Positions 1 to 11,937 are shown, numbered from the stretch's first letter. The stretch is 64,000 bases of DNA from Rhodamnia argentea (GCF_020921035.1 NC_063150.1:5022001-5086000), one strand, 5' to 3'. Numbers and translations are program-made. The notes: a model not told the origin generated them from the sequence alone.

Positions 1-175
1 GCCACATAGGATGTTCAGCATCCACATTACCAATTTTCGGGTAAAATTGGCTGAATTGACTCAATTGACAAAATGTTAAAAGGTTTATGACTCAATTGGT
101 AAAATTGAAAGATTAAAGAATCAATTGACAAAAGTGCAATAAATTTAGGACTTTTTGGATGACTTTTCCAACATT
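1..175. repeat. Fragment of long-TIR 'caattgac' element
   Basis: AT-rich stretch with several repeats of a 'caattgac/aattgg' word, ending in 'tttaggactttttgg'. The same terminal sequence recurs near 545-965, 10,975-11,405 and in every unit of the 53-64 kb array. It looks like one end of a non-autonomous DNA transposon whose other end lies outside the window. The superfamily cannot be named from the sequence alone. Confidence 0.45.
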
Positions 176-544
176 GAGATCGATATGTGGAATATTCAAG
201 GGGTGTAATCTTTGCAATTATATGTCGATAGAGTTTCGTTACTTTTGTGGCATGTTCATGGAATGTAAAATTATGAAAAGACAAATAAAATATTTCAGCG
301 TCGCTTGTTTGGGGTTCATTGAGATTTCCCCAAAAATAAGATATATGTTACAAAAGTTCCCCTGTTATTCATGACTTTTAAACTGTGTTTAAATGTACGC
401 AAGACCCTTTTTTTCATTATTTAAGGAATACTATTTAGATCATTTATCTAAATCCATCAACTAATTGTTTGTCCAAATTGAAAGAAATAGGAAGAAAGTT
501 TTAGTACAAAAAATCTGAAGCTCATTAACTTTATTCTTGTCATT

Positions 545-970
545 ATATCATTTAAACCTATTGTAATTGTATCAATTCAATGATAAATTTTCTTTTTTCC
601 AATTGAATTATAAAACTTTCGATTCGCGCTAATACAGGCCTATTTGGCCAGCTGGCATTGGCATGAATGATCTTTAATGTATTTTCAAATTTTCAAAAAT
701 TTTCAAATTTTCAATTATATTTTTTTTTTTCAATATTTTTTTTCCTTTTTTGTTACAAAAAAAAATACAGGAAAAAAGTAAAAGTAATAATTAATAAATT
801 TGAAAAATATTAAAAAAATATTAAAGATATCCCCTTCAACTTTGACTGATCAAATGGATTGAATTGACATGAATGTAAAAGTTTAGGATTCAATTGGCAA
901 AAAAAAATTATAACTAAATTGACATAATTGCAATAGGTTTAGAACCTTTTTGATAATTTTCTCTTTCTTT
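545..970. mobile_element. Non-autonomous TIR element
   Basis: The left end, around 550-590, reads as cctattgtaattgtatcaa. The right end, around 900-960, is its inverted counterpart (aattgacataattgcaatagg). The core is extremely AT-rich with long T and A runs. No coding capacity is seen. It is the same family as the 10,975-11,405 element. Exact ends and target-site duplication could not be fixed. Confidence 0.5.
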
Positions 971-1324
971 ATTAGATGAATTTTGTTAATTTCAGATATT
1001 TATTTTGAATCAATTCGTAACAATTTGATAGATAGTTTTGTTGAGTTAAATGAAAAGGAAATGACATTATACGCTATATATATTTGCTTCAACATTCTCT
1101 TAAATTAACGTTAAACTATATCGTCTACATCTAGATAAATTAACTTGATTAAGAAAACATAATTAAGACACACTCTATCCATTATTTCAGGGTACATGGA
1201 CATTCACTTTGTATACATTATTTGAAGATAACGTATTTTAGAGACTATAGTGAAAAAATTTCTCACTATCGAATTTTTTGAAACTTAAACTTAATGTGTG
1301 TTGCATTTGCAAGACATTTTAAGG

Positions 1325-1760
1325 CAAAAGGACACCCGAAATGCCAAAAATTATGTACGGTGCTCACTTTAATGCCAATATTTTTTCTAGATCACTTAAG
1401 TATCAATTTTTTTGAAAAATGGTTATTTCAGTGCTAACTCCGATAAGCCTCATTGGAAATATGATAAAGCATCACGTGGCTCGCCAGAGCTTCCAAGTCC
1501 GCAATAAAAAATTTTAAAATTTATAAAAAAAAATCCACATAATATTTAAAAAAATAAAAATAAACTAAAAAACTAAAAATAAACTAAAAAAATGCAATTA
1601 GAGTGGTGAGGGCTCATAGCCCTCATTGTCGCCGCCCCACCATCGCCAACCACGGCAGCGATGGGTTGGGGAGTGCTCGGGCGGGTCAGCAAGGCCCGGC
1701 AATGGCTGGCCGGCGTCTTGTAGACCCATGGTGAGGCCGACCTCGCCCAAAGATTTGGAT
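1325..1760. mobile_element. Truncated element with GC-rich core
   Basis: An AT-rich half (1,325-1,600) switches abruptly to a GC-rich core (1,610-1,750). Similar AT-flank/GC-core composition occurs at 20,915-21,525 and 10,975-11,405. The opposite AT-rich arm is not recognisable, so the copy looks truncated. ORFs over the core on both strands are composition artefacts. Confidence 0.35.
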
Positions 1761-4490
1761 AAATCAAATTCCCTTCCCAAATTGTACAAGCTTCTTTCGA
1801 AGCATACATCAAAAGCTCTATTTGTCTCTGCCATTCTATGAATCTCTTCGTTTTTGTACTGGATGGAGCATGAGCGGTTTCAAGGCCCCTTTTGTTGTAA
1901 CGCTCTCTGAAAAAAGTTTCCTTTGCTAAGAACTGGGACAATCAAATCTTCTAGCTTCAACTAGCCCAATGTTAGTCGAAATAACTTTTGTTGCCAGAAT
2001 CGTTAGTCGAAAGGAGTGAAAATCGGGAAATCTCATTATTAATAGAGAAAGCGTGGATTAAGGCCTGCAACAAGCAGAAGTCAAGGTCATGGTCTTTGAA
2101 GAGATGCCCAAGGCAATCTACATCTATGTAATGGAAGTGAGGGCATTGGATTTGCTTCTTTAATAGGCTCACAATTTGACCTTGATCGTTGCAATTGATG
2201 TCTGATCTCGAAGAGAAGGAAGAGATCTTCGAAAAGTGGGTTTTTATGATCCAGTAAATAATCAAATGTATCCCAATATTCTTGCTATTCTATATTTTCT
2301 TGAAAAAAGCGTTCAACCTACAAGAACTATTTATGATATTTTGAAAGAAGGCCAGCTCTATGCCTTTTACTAATTACTCTTGGTAAAAAAATCTCCAACA
2401 TGGTATAGCTTTTTTTTTTTAGTGAATTAGGCAGCATTCATTTGTACAAAACAACAAACAGAAAATTAATCTTCATAAATTGTGATTATTTTGAACCAAA
2501 AGAAAACTTCTTGGATTCTTAACATGGATTTTTTTCGCAAAATAAACGGACACTGAGCTACTGAACAAGAACCGGGGACAGGGAACTTCTGTGCAAAAAT
2601 CCAATTTGATTAGGTAAACTCTTTGAGAAGAACATGGGCAATGTAGAAGTGCTCATTTTTCTTAAAAGGGTTCTTTCCTTCAATGGAGAAAGCGGAACAT
2701 GGTGGGCCTGGGTTTGCTTGCGAATCGACGTACAGAGGGAGATGGGGAGCCCTTAGGGGGATTAGACTCTTTAACCAACCTCATAATTAGGGTTAGCGTC
2801 GAGATTAGCAAAAAGAGACTTGTCTCTATTGATTCCCCCTCTTGCTTTGGGACCACCTAGACTCAGCCACGGGCGTCATCTAATGGAGACGCCTGAACCA
2901 ATTTTTGTGCTCCAATTAGTCCTTTTTAGTTCTTAGCTGTGGAGGCATGAACCGGATCCACTACATTCTTAAATTGAACAGTAGCTTTATAGGTCAATTA
3001 TCTCCAGCATGAAAGAGGCTGTTTCGCTTATGTCCGCAACGAAACGAGTCGAATATCCAGCTAGAGATCCCTAACTTTGATGCCGCGTTAGGATCCGATG
3101 TTGCTCTGTTTACTCTAAAAAGTTTAAATTACTAGAGAACCGTGAATTTTATCTCACACCTAAGAATTTGGAAATATCATTCCCTCTCTCCGTTTCCGTT
3201 TTCTTTTTTTTTTTTTTTTTTGGGAGGGGTTTAAGATTCCAAGATGCACAATTGACTCTCCATTGCAAATGTGAGCTTAGCGTTCACAATTCAAAAGGAT
3301 TTCGACATGTCGCCATTAATTAGTTTCCATTGTAATCAATGAATTAGAAGCTTCTAATTATGGAATCAATGTCAAAATCCGGGGTCTTAAACTAGTCTCA
3401 GGAACGCGTCTTCGTAATCAGATTTTAGTTCCAAGCACAGACCATCGCGAGAGAAAGACAAACTGGGGTCATCTGCACCGCCTGCGATAAAAGGAAGTCA
3501 ACTTGGCTTGGAAAAATAAAATATTCAGGAGTCAATTTCAGACCTTGCCGTCTAATCCCCGGAAACAACCTGCGAACAACTTTTTGACAACACCCAAGAG
3601 ACAAAGCAAATGCCCTCCGCCTCAAGTTGGTTTCAATCCGGATTCCCACCGACATCTTTGTCTTCCTTTTACTCTAAGAAATTCCACACAAAAATTTTCA
3701 AGAACCGGTTCAGGGAATTCCTTGAATGTTGGTGATCATTCGAGTTGTTACCACAGTAAAACTGAACCCGAAATTTGCCACATGTAGTACCGCATCACTT
3801 CACAAGAAGAATTGGATGAATTCGTCATAGTAGAAACTGGTTAGTGATTACTACCAGTACAGAACTCGTTTGATGTGATTTCAACTGGAATGCACATGAA
3901 AAGAAAAGAAAAGAGATGATCACCATGTTTTAAGTGCAACCGCCAACATTATGGTAGAAATGAGCTTGACTCGAAAGCATTAGCAAGAAACTTTACTGGA
4001 AGGTCAAACCCATCAAGGGTAACTGGCGGATTATACCGGCGCAGGGTGTGCGTCAATAACCTTGTCTGTGGTTGCCAACATATAGAGCTTGGGGGAATGG
4101 CATGAGCGCCAGCAAGTTGTCAGTTTGAACCGCTTCTCTCGAGTTGACATCTTACAGATCCAATGCCATGTTCTTGATTTGTTCATTCACTCTTTGACCC
4201 AGAAAGCAGCGATTCTTTCAAAACTTGAGCCAATTAGTCCAGTTAATTAAGCCATTGTGCTGCAATTTATATGATAAAAATCAAAACAACATACTAGTAC
4301 ATGGACCGTACTTTTATGAAAACTGGTGCAGTCATTTTATGAGCAACCAGATAGAGACTTCCGGCATGTCGAGCTCGTTATGGCAAGACATGAAAAGCAC
4401 ATCGCTGAGTAGTCAGCACTCATGTCCTCCTTATAAGTAAAATGGTATGAAAAAAAGATGTAATTGAGAATCTCCGTCCCATTACAGACA
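1761..4490. other. Intergenic, no supported gene
   Basis: No conserved motif or convincing exon set was found. The longest reading frames (about 95 codons, at 1,972-2,265 minus and 3,503-3,787 plus) carry no recognisable domain. There is a T17 run near 3,204-3,221. The last part may be sequence downstream of the PRDA1-like gene, which points this way. Confidence 0.4.
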
Positions 4491-4491
4491 A

Positions 4492-5640
4492 CATTTCATG
4501 GCAAACATACGTGTCGAAAGTAAAGATTGAAAAAGCTACAAAACGACACTAGGCCAGGAATTATTAACACACATATGATGGCGCTATCAATGCTTCTACA
4601 CAATTCAGACTTTATTGAGATGAACAAAAATGATTGAAACGGAGAATCAGCTACGTACCATGGGGCTCTCTAAAATGCTATTTCCTGAAGAACTTGAAGT
4701 GTCTTCTGATGGACCTAGATGCAAGAAAAGAGGCAACTGGCATTAGCAGGAAGCACACCAAGATGAGAAAAATTATTTCAAAAGCCAAATCGGGAAGTGA
4801 ATCTTACGTAAAATTACGGCCACTCAGGGTCTGACAACACTATAATAAGCGGTCTCAATTTATCGTTTCTTCTTACACAGGAATTGTTACCATTTATCAT
4901 TTGGCAGGAAGTACACGCAGATGAGAACATTTATTTCAAAAGCCAAATGGGGAAGTGAATCTCAGGTAAAATTACGGCCACTCAGGACACTATAATAAGC
5001 AGTGTCAATTTATCATTTCTTCTTACACAGGAATTGTTAACATTTATCATTTAGCAAGAAGTACACACAGATGAGAAAAATTATTTCAAAAGCCAAAGCA
5101 GGAAGTGAGTCTCAGGTAAAATTAAGGCCACTCACAGTCTGACAACACCATAATAAGCAGTGTCAATTTATCATTTCATGGGCAAGCATACATGTCAAGA
5201 GAAAAGATTGAAAAAGCTACAACAAAGAAAAAAAACCTATGCCACAACCATATGAAATAGGAATATTAAGTAATAATAGCATGGCACTTCGAATTCGATG
5301 CAAAACGACACTCGGCCAGGAATTATCAATACAACATGGAGCTGCTAATACTTCTACACAATTTAAGACTATATTGAGATGAACAAAAATGATTGAAACA
5401 GAGAATCAGCTATGCAACTTGAGGCTCTCTAAAATGCTATTTCCTGAAGAACTTTAAGTGTCTTCTGATGGACCTAGATGAGAGAAAAGAGGCAACTGGC
5501 ATTAGCGGGAATTACACAAAGATGAGAAAAATTATTTCAAAAGTCAAATCAAGAAGTGAATCTTAAGTAAAATTACGGCCACTCAAGGTCTGACAACACT
5601 ACAATAAGCGGTATCATTTTATCATTTCTTCCTATACAGG
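4492..5640. repeat. Tandem duplication of gene 3' end
   Basis: Two copies of a 370-450 bp block (4,492-4,861 and 5,173-5,635) each contain a complete terminal exon of the PRDA1-like gene plus downstream sequence. Between and within them is a 150-160 bp unit starting 'gatgaga' at 4,762, 4,920, 5,070 and 5,521. The gene-proximal block carries about 80 bp not present in the distal block (5,224-5,300). Small differences are scattered throughout, so the duplication is not very recent. Confidence 0.85.
4670..4714 (-). CDS. Second (distal) copy of PRDA1-like terminal exon
   Basis: On the minus strand an acceptor (ttgcatctag) is followed by 14 codons and TAG, reading VHQKTLQVLQEIAF. The gene-proximal copy at 5,429-5,473 is identical except for K in place of Q at the seventh residue. 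Both have a pyrimidine-rich acceptor and enter in phase 0, so either could serve as the last exon of the upstream gene. Which one is used cannot be seen from DNA. This copy is the farther one and would need the proximal acceptor to be skipped. Confidence 0.6.
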   Translation of the reverse strand, partial: VHQKTLQVLQEIAF

Positions 5641-8600
5641 TTGGGAATTGAGAACAAGTGAGAGAGAACTGAAACAAGCTTTACACAATATTCCGTGAAA
5701 AATAGATATAGGAGCTGAAAGGGTCAACTAAGTTGATCAAGCAATAGAAGCAATTTCTGAGAATCCACCACAATTTTGAGAGAGAGAGAGAGAGAGAGAG
5801 GAGGATTTCTTTTCTTTCTGACCAGTGAAAAAGGATATCAATGTGCTGAAATATTACCCATTCTAAATGCTGGGCTGTGATGCCAGACACATTGCCAGAA
5901 TATATACCACCTAACACCTGAAATTAAAGGAAACTCTAAGGTCAGTGAAAGCATTGACATTGATCCCAGCATAGTCGAGCTTTATAAAGATGCTTATGGG
6001 AAAAGCTTAGTGTCTTCAGTGCCTTTCCCAAAGCTTTTGAGAAATTTTCATAAAATCTATGTCAGTAAATATAGAGATGTTTCTCAAGCTTGTCTAGCCC
6101 ACCAGCCTTTCTAAAATTCTCCATTAAGCTTGAATTAATTTGCTTCCCATTATGATGACCAAGTACTCAAGTATTGACTAGTACCTTAGTGAGAGTCTCT
6201 AGAAACATGCCAGGCCGGACAGGAAAAGGTCTGCGTCCAGAAAGACTTGCCTGGGATATCAGAATTTATGCTTTAGTACCAGACGTTAGTCCCCTTCAAA
6301 ATAAGAAGAGTGAACCTCACCCTTCCGGCGATGCCACCTGAAAGTTCTTCACTGCTATTTTCTTCCAGAGTATTATCTGCACCTTCATCTTTTCCTTCCA
6401 TTACATTCTTTATCATCTCCTGTACGGTTTTTCCTGGTTTCAATGCTACAATCTTGGTCAAGAAGTTCACCTGCAACAAAATAATCAAGAGTCATGCTAG
6501 AGCCACCATGCAGGACAAGAACAAAAACAGGAGCTGTTGCATGATAAAAGTACTAAAGGAAAAAACAGCAATAGCAAATCAAATATGACTTTGTAAATGC
6601 AGAGAGAGTGGTCACAGCATACTTTCAAATAATATTAAGTGCATCACTTAGCAGAGAGAGAGTGGTCACAACGTACTATAGAAAAATATTAAGTGCATCA
6701 CTTAACAGACCTCTGATTGAGGGAGAGTACTAAACCCACGATCATTTCTTTCATCCAGTATTCCTCCGCCCATCATATTCCTTGCCTCTTCTCTTATCAA
6801 CACCAGCCTTGCGAGTAATTTTCTGTCAGGAACAACATCCCGAGTTTCCATTGTCTGCAAATATTGGCAGAGAAGTCATTCATGAATAGGCACAAGATAC
6901 CAATAAGCAAAGGATATTCACCTAAAGTAGTTGTACAAGAATGATCTCAAGACATAGCAAGATGATAAGTTTCATGCAAATCTGATGAGCATCATAAATG
7001 CAGAAAGAAAGTCTTTTGAAAGATTGGTTTTGTGCCTTCTGCCTTACCAGCAATACAATACGATATCAACAACTGAACCAGCATTAACTGGAATGAAGTG
7101 TTCCATGGAAGTAAAAGAAGGAAAAAAAGGTATTTCCCAGCCACCTTGAGTGTCCATGGAAGGATTATGTATTTCAAATACAAGAAGCTTCACCAAATAA
7201 AGCAGTGCAGGGCATTATATAATGGATATTGTATTAGAGATAAGCTGAGAGAAACATTGGACACAATGGCTACAGAAGAAACGCAACAAACCACTTTACA
7301 GAACAACACCAACAACAAATGAATTAAGACGTCATAAGATGGAAGATACCTGAAACAATCAAAATTAAAAAAGGTAAAAAAGGTTTTGTCTCCTTCTGCT
7401 AATTACCTCCAGCAAATCATCAGCCTGATTTGCAATATCATTCAGGTTTGCCCCGGGAATATGAACTTTGGTGCCATTTTCACCTTTAAACGCCCCACCA
7501 CCTGCAGCCACCCTGCGCAAAAGTTCATGTCTGCTTTCCTTCTGCGGTGTTCTACAAAGCAAGCCAATCACTTGAACCTAGAGACAAAAGCAGAATATCA
7601 GGCTTAGACATTTGCAGAACAACAAATACTCTCCAGTCAAGGAACATCCTTACATGTGGGGGGCATTTCTTTGTTAGATGAGCTAGCACAGTCTCCTTGA
7701 TCACCTCTAACAGAGACTTACGCTGAAGAAAAGCAATTAGAATCAGTCAAAAGTTTGCTGCTTGATAGTTGATTCCATAGTACTATTACAGGATATAAGA
7801 GATCGTGCCATCACCAGAACCATTAAAAGGAGAGAAATGCCAGTAAGGGTGCGTATGGTAACGTTTCTGCTCCCGCAACAACTTTTAGAAGAAAAACACT
7901 TTTTTCTGTTTCTGTTCCCGGCTACGATTTTTGGAAACAGAAACGCGTTTGGTAACTGCAAAAAAAAAATGTGTTCAAAAGCTTTGATAAGAAGTCGTCG
8001 TCTTTGAGAGTGTGAAGGAGTAGTCCAGGAACAGAGGGTTGCAAAAAGTGTTCCTCTTGCGTTATAAAATGTGTTCAAAAGCTTTGATAAAAGTGTTCGG
8101 GAACAAGAAACAAGTTATTTTGTTTCTCGTTCTGCCCAAAAGTGTTCCCGTTTCTGAAAGTGTTCCCGGAACACTTTGGGAACACTTTTTTACCATACGC
8201 GTTTCTAGAGCGCTACCATACGCCCCTAAGAGACCATGAATTCTCCCTCTATGTAATTGATATAAATCGAAAGCTCCTCACATATTGGACTAATAAACAA
8301 CTAGGACTAGACAATTTTAAACAACTAAAAAAATATTTGGCACACCAATACACAGTGCAGAGAACAGAAGAAGACGTATCTCGACACAGTTAAATGTGTA
8401 CCATTCTGATGCTCAGATGCTCAAGTAGTACCTCATCATCCTGGTCCTTTTCAGCAAGTTGGATCATGTAGTCCAAGGCCATCATAAACCCTGGTTCCAT
8501 CTCATCGACTCTTTTTCCAATGACTCCTTGTGCAGCCAATTCTACTGCAACCTTCTCAGATGCTTCATCCATCTTCATATCTTCCAACTGCATCCACCAG

Positions 8601-9812
8601 CAGACATAAGAGACTAGATTTAAGCAATCACGCTAATCATTAATTAGGATAATATTCAAGTATGGAAGAGCCGCAGTTTTTTGATAGGAATATGGGACAA
8701 GCAATTGTGCATGTACCTTTGAGGCACAATATATGTTGAGAATAACACAAAATTTTTATCAAACACCTGGAAGCTGGGGGCAGCTGTCCCCAGCATACCC
8801 TTTTGATCCATTAGTGACCATGAGAAGAAAAAAGAGTTTCACACAGAAATACTAGACTTTGGAGAAGATACATATTGCCAATAAAATCTGCAAAAGGAAG
8901 AACAAATTGGAAAAGAAGAATAAGATTTGCATTGGCAGACAGACTCACAAGCCCACACTTGGTGCAGCTGCTCTCACCGCCAAATGCTCAACAAAGTTTT
9001 CAAGTGAAATATAAGAACATGCTTTTGATTCAAATAAAAATTCAAGCAAACTTCCTTATCTCAATCTTCTTCCCACCATCCCCAAACACCCTAACCAGAA
9101 ATTGGGTCCTTAATTTGCATAAGCATAATCATTCGGATGAATTATAGAAGTGAATTCTCACAACCTGGTACAGGCTTGGTGACTGAGTATGTAATACAGG
9201 GCCGATGTCACTAGCTTATCATCTACTCACTAATTGGTGTCTGCAGCAAATTCAGAAGCAAGGAAACCAATGAAAAAAGGGCGATGTGAGGACCCTTCAA
9301 CTTCATTATCGCAAAGCTAGACACCTCTAACGACTGAGCCATGTGCAGAATTGCATTATAAAAATATAAAGACAAACAAACACAACAAAACAAGCCAAAA
9401 TCAGTACATAATCTATTTGTTCGATGAAAAGCCTCAACCATCCAATACAACCGGAAACCGAACTTACGAGGGTAATCATTTCCTGGAGGACAGAGGTGAC
9501 TTGCTCGCCTCCCTTGAGGACAGCCTCGTACTGGGCACTGTCCACCTTCCGATTCCCTTGTCGGGTCGTCCCCAGTCGGTCTTGCGGGTCGAGATCCTCA
9601 TCCGGGTACGCCCCTCCCACCTCGTAGGGGCCACTAGATGAGCACCGAAGCCGACTCTTGTTGGCCAGTCGCTTGAGAAAGCGGTGGCGACGGGGGAGAG
9701 AAAGCTGCGATTGCAGATAAACTGAGGAGAGACAAGGAGGGAGAAGGGTCGGCTTCGGCGAGGGAGATGGGCAAGGTGAAGTGGGAAGGAGTACTGTGCT
9801 CAGTAGCGCCAT
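5429..9812 (-). CDS. PRDA1: PRDA1-like chloroplast protein (PEP-related development arrested 1), 9 exons
   Basis: Exons on the minus strand: 9812-9468, 8587-8432, 7722-7654, 7577-7407, 6854-6711, 6470-6321, 6250-6185, 5917-5858 and 5473-5429. All introns are GT-AG in phase 0, giving 401 codons before the stop, close to the roughly 397 residues I recall for Arabidopsis At5g48470. The Ser/Pro/Leu-rich, acid-poor N-terminus (about 50 residues from MALLSTVLLP) looks like a chloroplast transit peptide. The remainder is soluble, with helical stretches such as ELAAQGVIGKRVDEMEPGF and NLNDIANQADDLLE. In Arabidopsis PRDA1 is a nucleoid protein needed for transcription by the plastid-encoded polymerase. 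I recognise no catalytic motif. The name rests on family memory and on the neighbouring At5g48480, 48485 and 48520 homologues. The terminal exon also exists as a second copy at 4,670-4,714. Confidence 0.8.
5777..5802. repeat. (GA)n microsatellite
   Basis: Uninterrupted GA dinucleotide run in the last intron of the PRDA1-like gene, directly downstream of exon 8. Confidence 0.9.
6598..6708. repeat. 55-bp tandem duplication at an intron 5' end
   Basis: Two adjacent copies of a block reading gcagagagagtggtcaca, then an AT-rich stretch, then aagtgcatcactta. The second copy abuts the donor of the exon ending at 6,711. The donor there reads GTCTGT, which is non-consensus, so the duplication may have shaped it. 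Confidence 0.7.
7847..8226. mobile_element. Tourist-like (PIF/Harbinger) MITE
   Basis: A 380-bp element begins GGGTGCGTATGGTAACG and ends with the inverted counterpart CGCTACCATACGCCCC. It is flanked by TAA at 7,844-7,846 and 8,227-8,229. The 3-bp TAA duplication and GGG-starting inverted repeats are typical of PIF/Harbinger MITEs. It lies in intron 2 of the PRDA1-like gene (between 8,432 and 7,722) and has no transposase. An internal word (gtgttcaaaagctttgataa) occurs twice. Confidence 0.85.
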
Positions 9813-9930
9813 TTTTGGAGCTTCTCGATTTGGAAGAGCGGGTTTTGGGAGGGGTTTTTGAGTGTGCGACCACATGCTTAGCCCGCAGGCCCCGCACAGG
9901 CACAGAGGCAGAGAATTGGAATAAAAAGGG

Positions 9931-9935
9931 AAAAA
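9931..9935 (-). terminator. Pol III T5 terminator of tRNA-Lys
   Basis: On the minus strand five consecutive T residues follow the tRNA 3' end by about 7 nt, as expected for RNA polymerase III termination. Confidence 0.75.
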
Positions 9936-9941
9936 CAATTC

Positions 9942-10014
9942 CGCCGTCTGTGGGAATCGAACCCACGACCACATGGTTAAAAGCCATGCGCTCTACCGGC
10001 TGAGCTAAGACGGC
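9942..10014 (-). tRNA. tRNA-Lys(TTT)
   Basis: The minus strand folds as a complete 73-nt cloverleaf. The acceptor stem is GCCGTCT/AGACGGC with discriminator G. The D arm follows TAGCTCAG, the anticodon loop is CTTTTAA with anticodon TTT, and the T arm contains GGTTCGATTCC. There is no intron. A and B boxes (TAGCTCAGCCGG; GGTTCGATTCC) are intact and a T5 terminator follows. It reads in the same direction as the PRDA1-like gene and ends 130 bp before that gene's ATG. Confidence 0.97.
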
Positions 10015-10974
10015 TTTCTTGTCACTAGCTGACAAATAAGAGGATTATAAAATTCTAAAAATTGGAACCCCGCGGAATATTCTTGTGAATTAGATAGGGT
10101 ATTGAATAATATATCCTTAAAATTTTTCAAATTATTTCAGTTTGGTTCCTTATTTTTTTGCAATATTGGCTCCCTAACAATAAGTTTGTTTTTTTTTTTT
10201 TTTGGTTGGTCTTCCCATCACAATTGGATGGAAATATTTATATGGTGGTGATCAACGTTAACTAGCCTCGTGGCATCCTATGTGATAGTTATAAAATAAG
10301 TTATAATTAGTGATAAAGAATATTGAAAAGACAAAATAAATATACTAAACATTATAGAAAAAAAATCTATAAACTACACATATATTTGACGCAAATCATA
10401 CAACCTTAAGCTACTAGATCTAGCCTTGGTCGGGGTTCCACGAACCCCCACCAAGCATCACTTAAGGTCGCTCGACCTAACAAAGGCCGGTCGGGGCTTA
10501 GCGGCCCTCATTGGTGCGTGGGCAAAACCAATACCGGCCCTTGCAATTTCTCCATTCTCCTCTCTTTTCCTCTCTCTCTCGCAGAGTTTGGTTCTTTCCA
10601 AAAAGATTACAATGCCTTTTCGGGTCAACAAATGAAAATTACATGCAAGCAAAAAATTCTAATAAAAGAACCAACTGCATAAAAGAAAATTCAATCTTCG
10701 ATTCAACAATTTGAAAAGGTTTGGGAGCAATGATGTTTTTATCCCCAAAAAAAAAAAAGTCATTCAATTAATTGGACATGCGCATGTCTAAGCAAACATT
10801 AGGGGAAGGCTCGGGCCTAAAGAGGAAACTGTTTGTCTGAATCCATTCAAAGTATGTTTTGGCCGGATGGGCTGGGAGGGCAGATAGGGTGAGGACAAGT
10901 GTATTGAGGTGAGCCTAGAAGAAGAGGAGGAGGAGGTCTTGCTCAAGAAACCACCTCCCCTGATGCCCACTTAT
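10015..10974. other. Intergenic, repeat-like, no gene seen
   Basis: AT-rich sequence with a T run (10,189-10,204) surrounds a GC-richer island (about 10,430-10,545) like the cores of the other elements in the window. No motif-supported ORF. Confidence 0.4.
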
Positions 10975-11405
10975 TGTGGGACAATTACTAAAAAAGTCAT
11001 AAATCTATTATAATTATATCAATTCAGTCATAAACATTTTATATTTGTATCAATTCAGTTCATTTGACCTATCGAACCAGACGTGGCGCCTTGCCCGTTG
11101 ACATGACAAATTTTTTTAATATTTTTTCAATTTTTTATAATTTTTTTCCTCTCTTTTTTTCGGGTTTGAGCTAGCAGGAGGCTGCCGGCCACAAGCCTAG
11201 GGCGCGCGACCTCCACTAGCCCAAAAAAGAAAAAAGGAAAAAGAAAAAGAAAGAACAAAATTATTATAAAAAAAAAACTGAAACCGTTGAATAATATTAA
11301 AATACATAATAAAATGTTGTCAAGTCAGCTCCGGCTAGCCAAATAGACTGAATTGGTACAAAAAAAAAATTACAACTATAGGTTTAGGACTTCTTTTTAT
11401 CAAAG
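10975..11405. mobile_element. Non-autonomous TIR element
   Basis: The left end (10,990-11,035: aaaagtcataaatctattat, ending in attcagtc) and right end (11,335-11,400: gactgaattggtac, ending in aggtttaggacttc) are inverted relatives of one another. Between them are an AT-rich arm, a short GC-rich core (11,160-11,220) and an A-rich arm. It is the same family as 545-970. No coding capacity. Confidence 0.6.
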
Positions 11406-11667
11406 ACCCTTCCCCGAACAGTTTACCTGATTGACGATGGAGCACATCCCCGGCACCGTGAAGCCAACCGACCCGCATATGCCATGATGGAGAAAGGTAG
11501 GGAGCAGCGCGGATTTTAGTATCATCCCGCTTTTGAATTGCGGATTGCCTTAGATATAGGACGTTGTTAACGTACTTGTACAGTATTTCGTTTATGTTCA
11601 TTTCTACATATGAAGGACATATATAACCGATTAAGCACCCATGATTGGTAGTTTACTACTCACTATG

Positions 11668-11701
11668 ATTTTTATTTTTATTTTTATTTTTATTTTTATT
11701 T
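11668..11701. repeat. (TTTTTA)n microsatellite
   Basis: Five to six consecutive copies of a TTTTTA hexamer. It makes lysine/isoleucine runs in minus-strand ORFs that are otherwise unsupported. Confidence 0.9.
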
Positions 11702-11929
11702 CGGCTGGTAGCATTACAAAATAAACAGTATAATAAAATCCTGATAATGCGGTGCGGACAGCATGCTCCTTGCGAGTCTCTGCCCGCGTTTGCCGAGAAA
11801 GGTTGGACATTTCTGTAATTAAGCCAAAAAGCCAAGGCCATTCTAGAATGTTTGAACGTCTCGTTCCCAATTTTACCCCTCACACTGGAAAAAGGCACCA
11901 AACGGTTCAGCTTACCCCCACTGCGCTTC

Positions 11930-11937
11930 TATAAAAA
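11930..11937 (+). promoter_or_regulatory. TATA box of glyoxalase-like gene
   Basis: TATAAAAA lies 121-128 bp before the ATG at 12,058. A pyrimidine-rich leader follows (ctctcctagggtttcacag), typical of plant 5' untranslated regions. Confidence 0.65.

Noticed and set aside
1573..1941. 122-codon minus ORF
   Set aside because: The GC-rich half is the core of a transposon-like element, and the rest has no domain.
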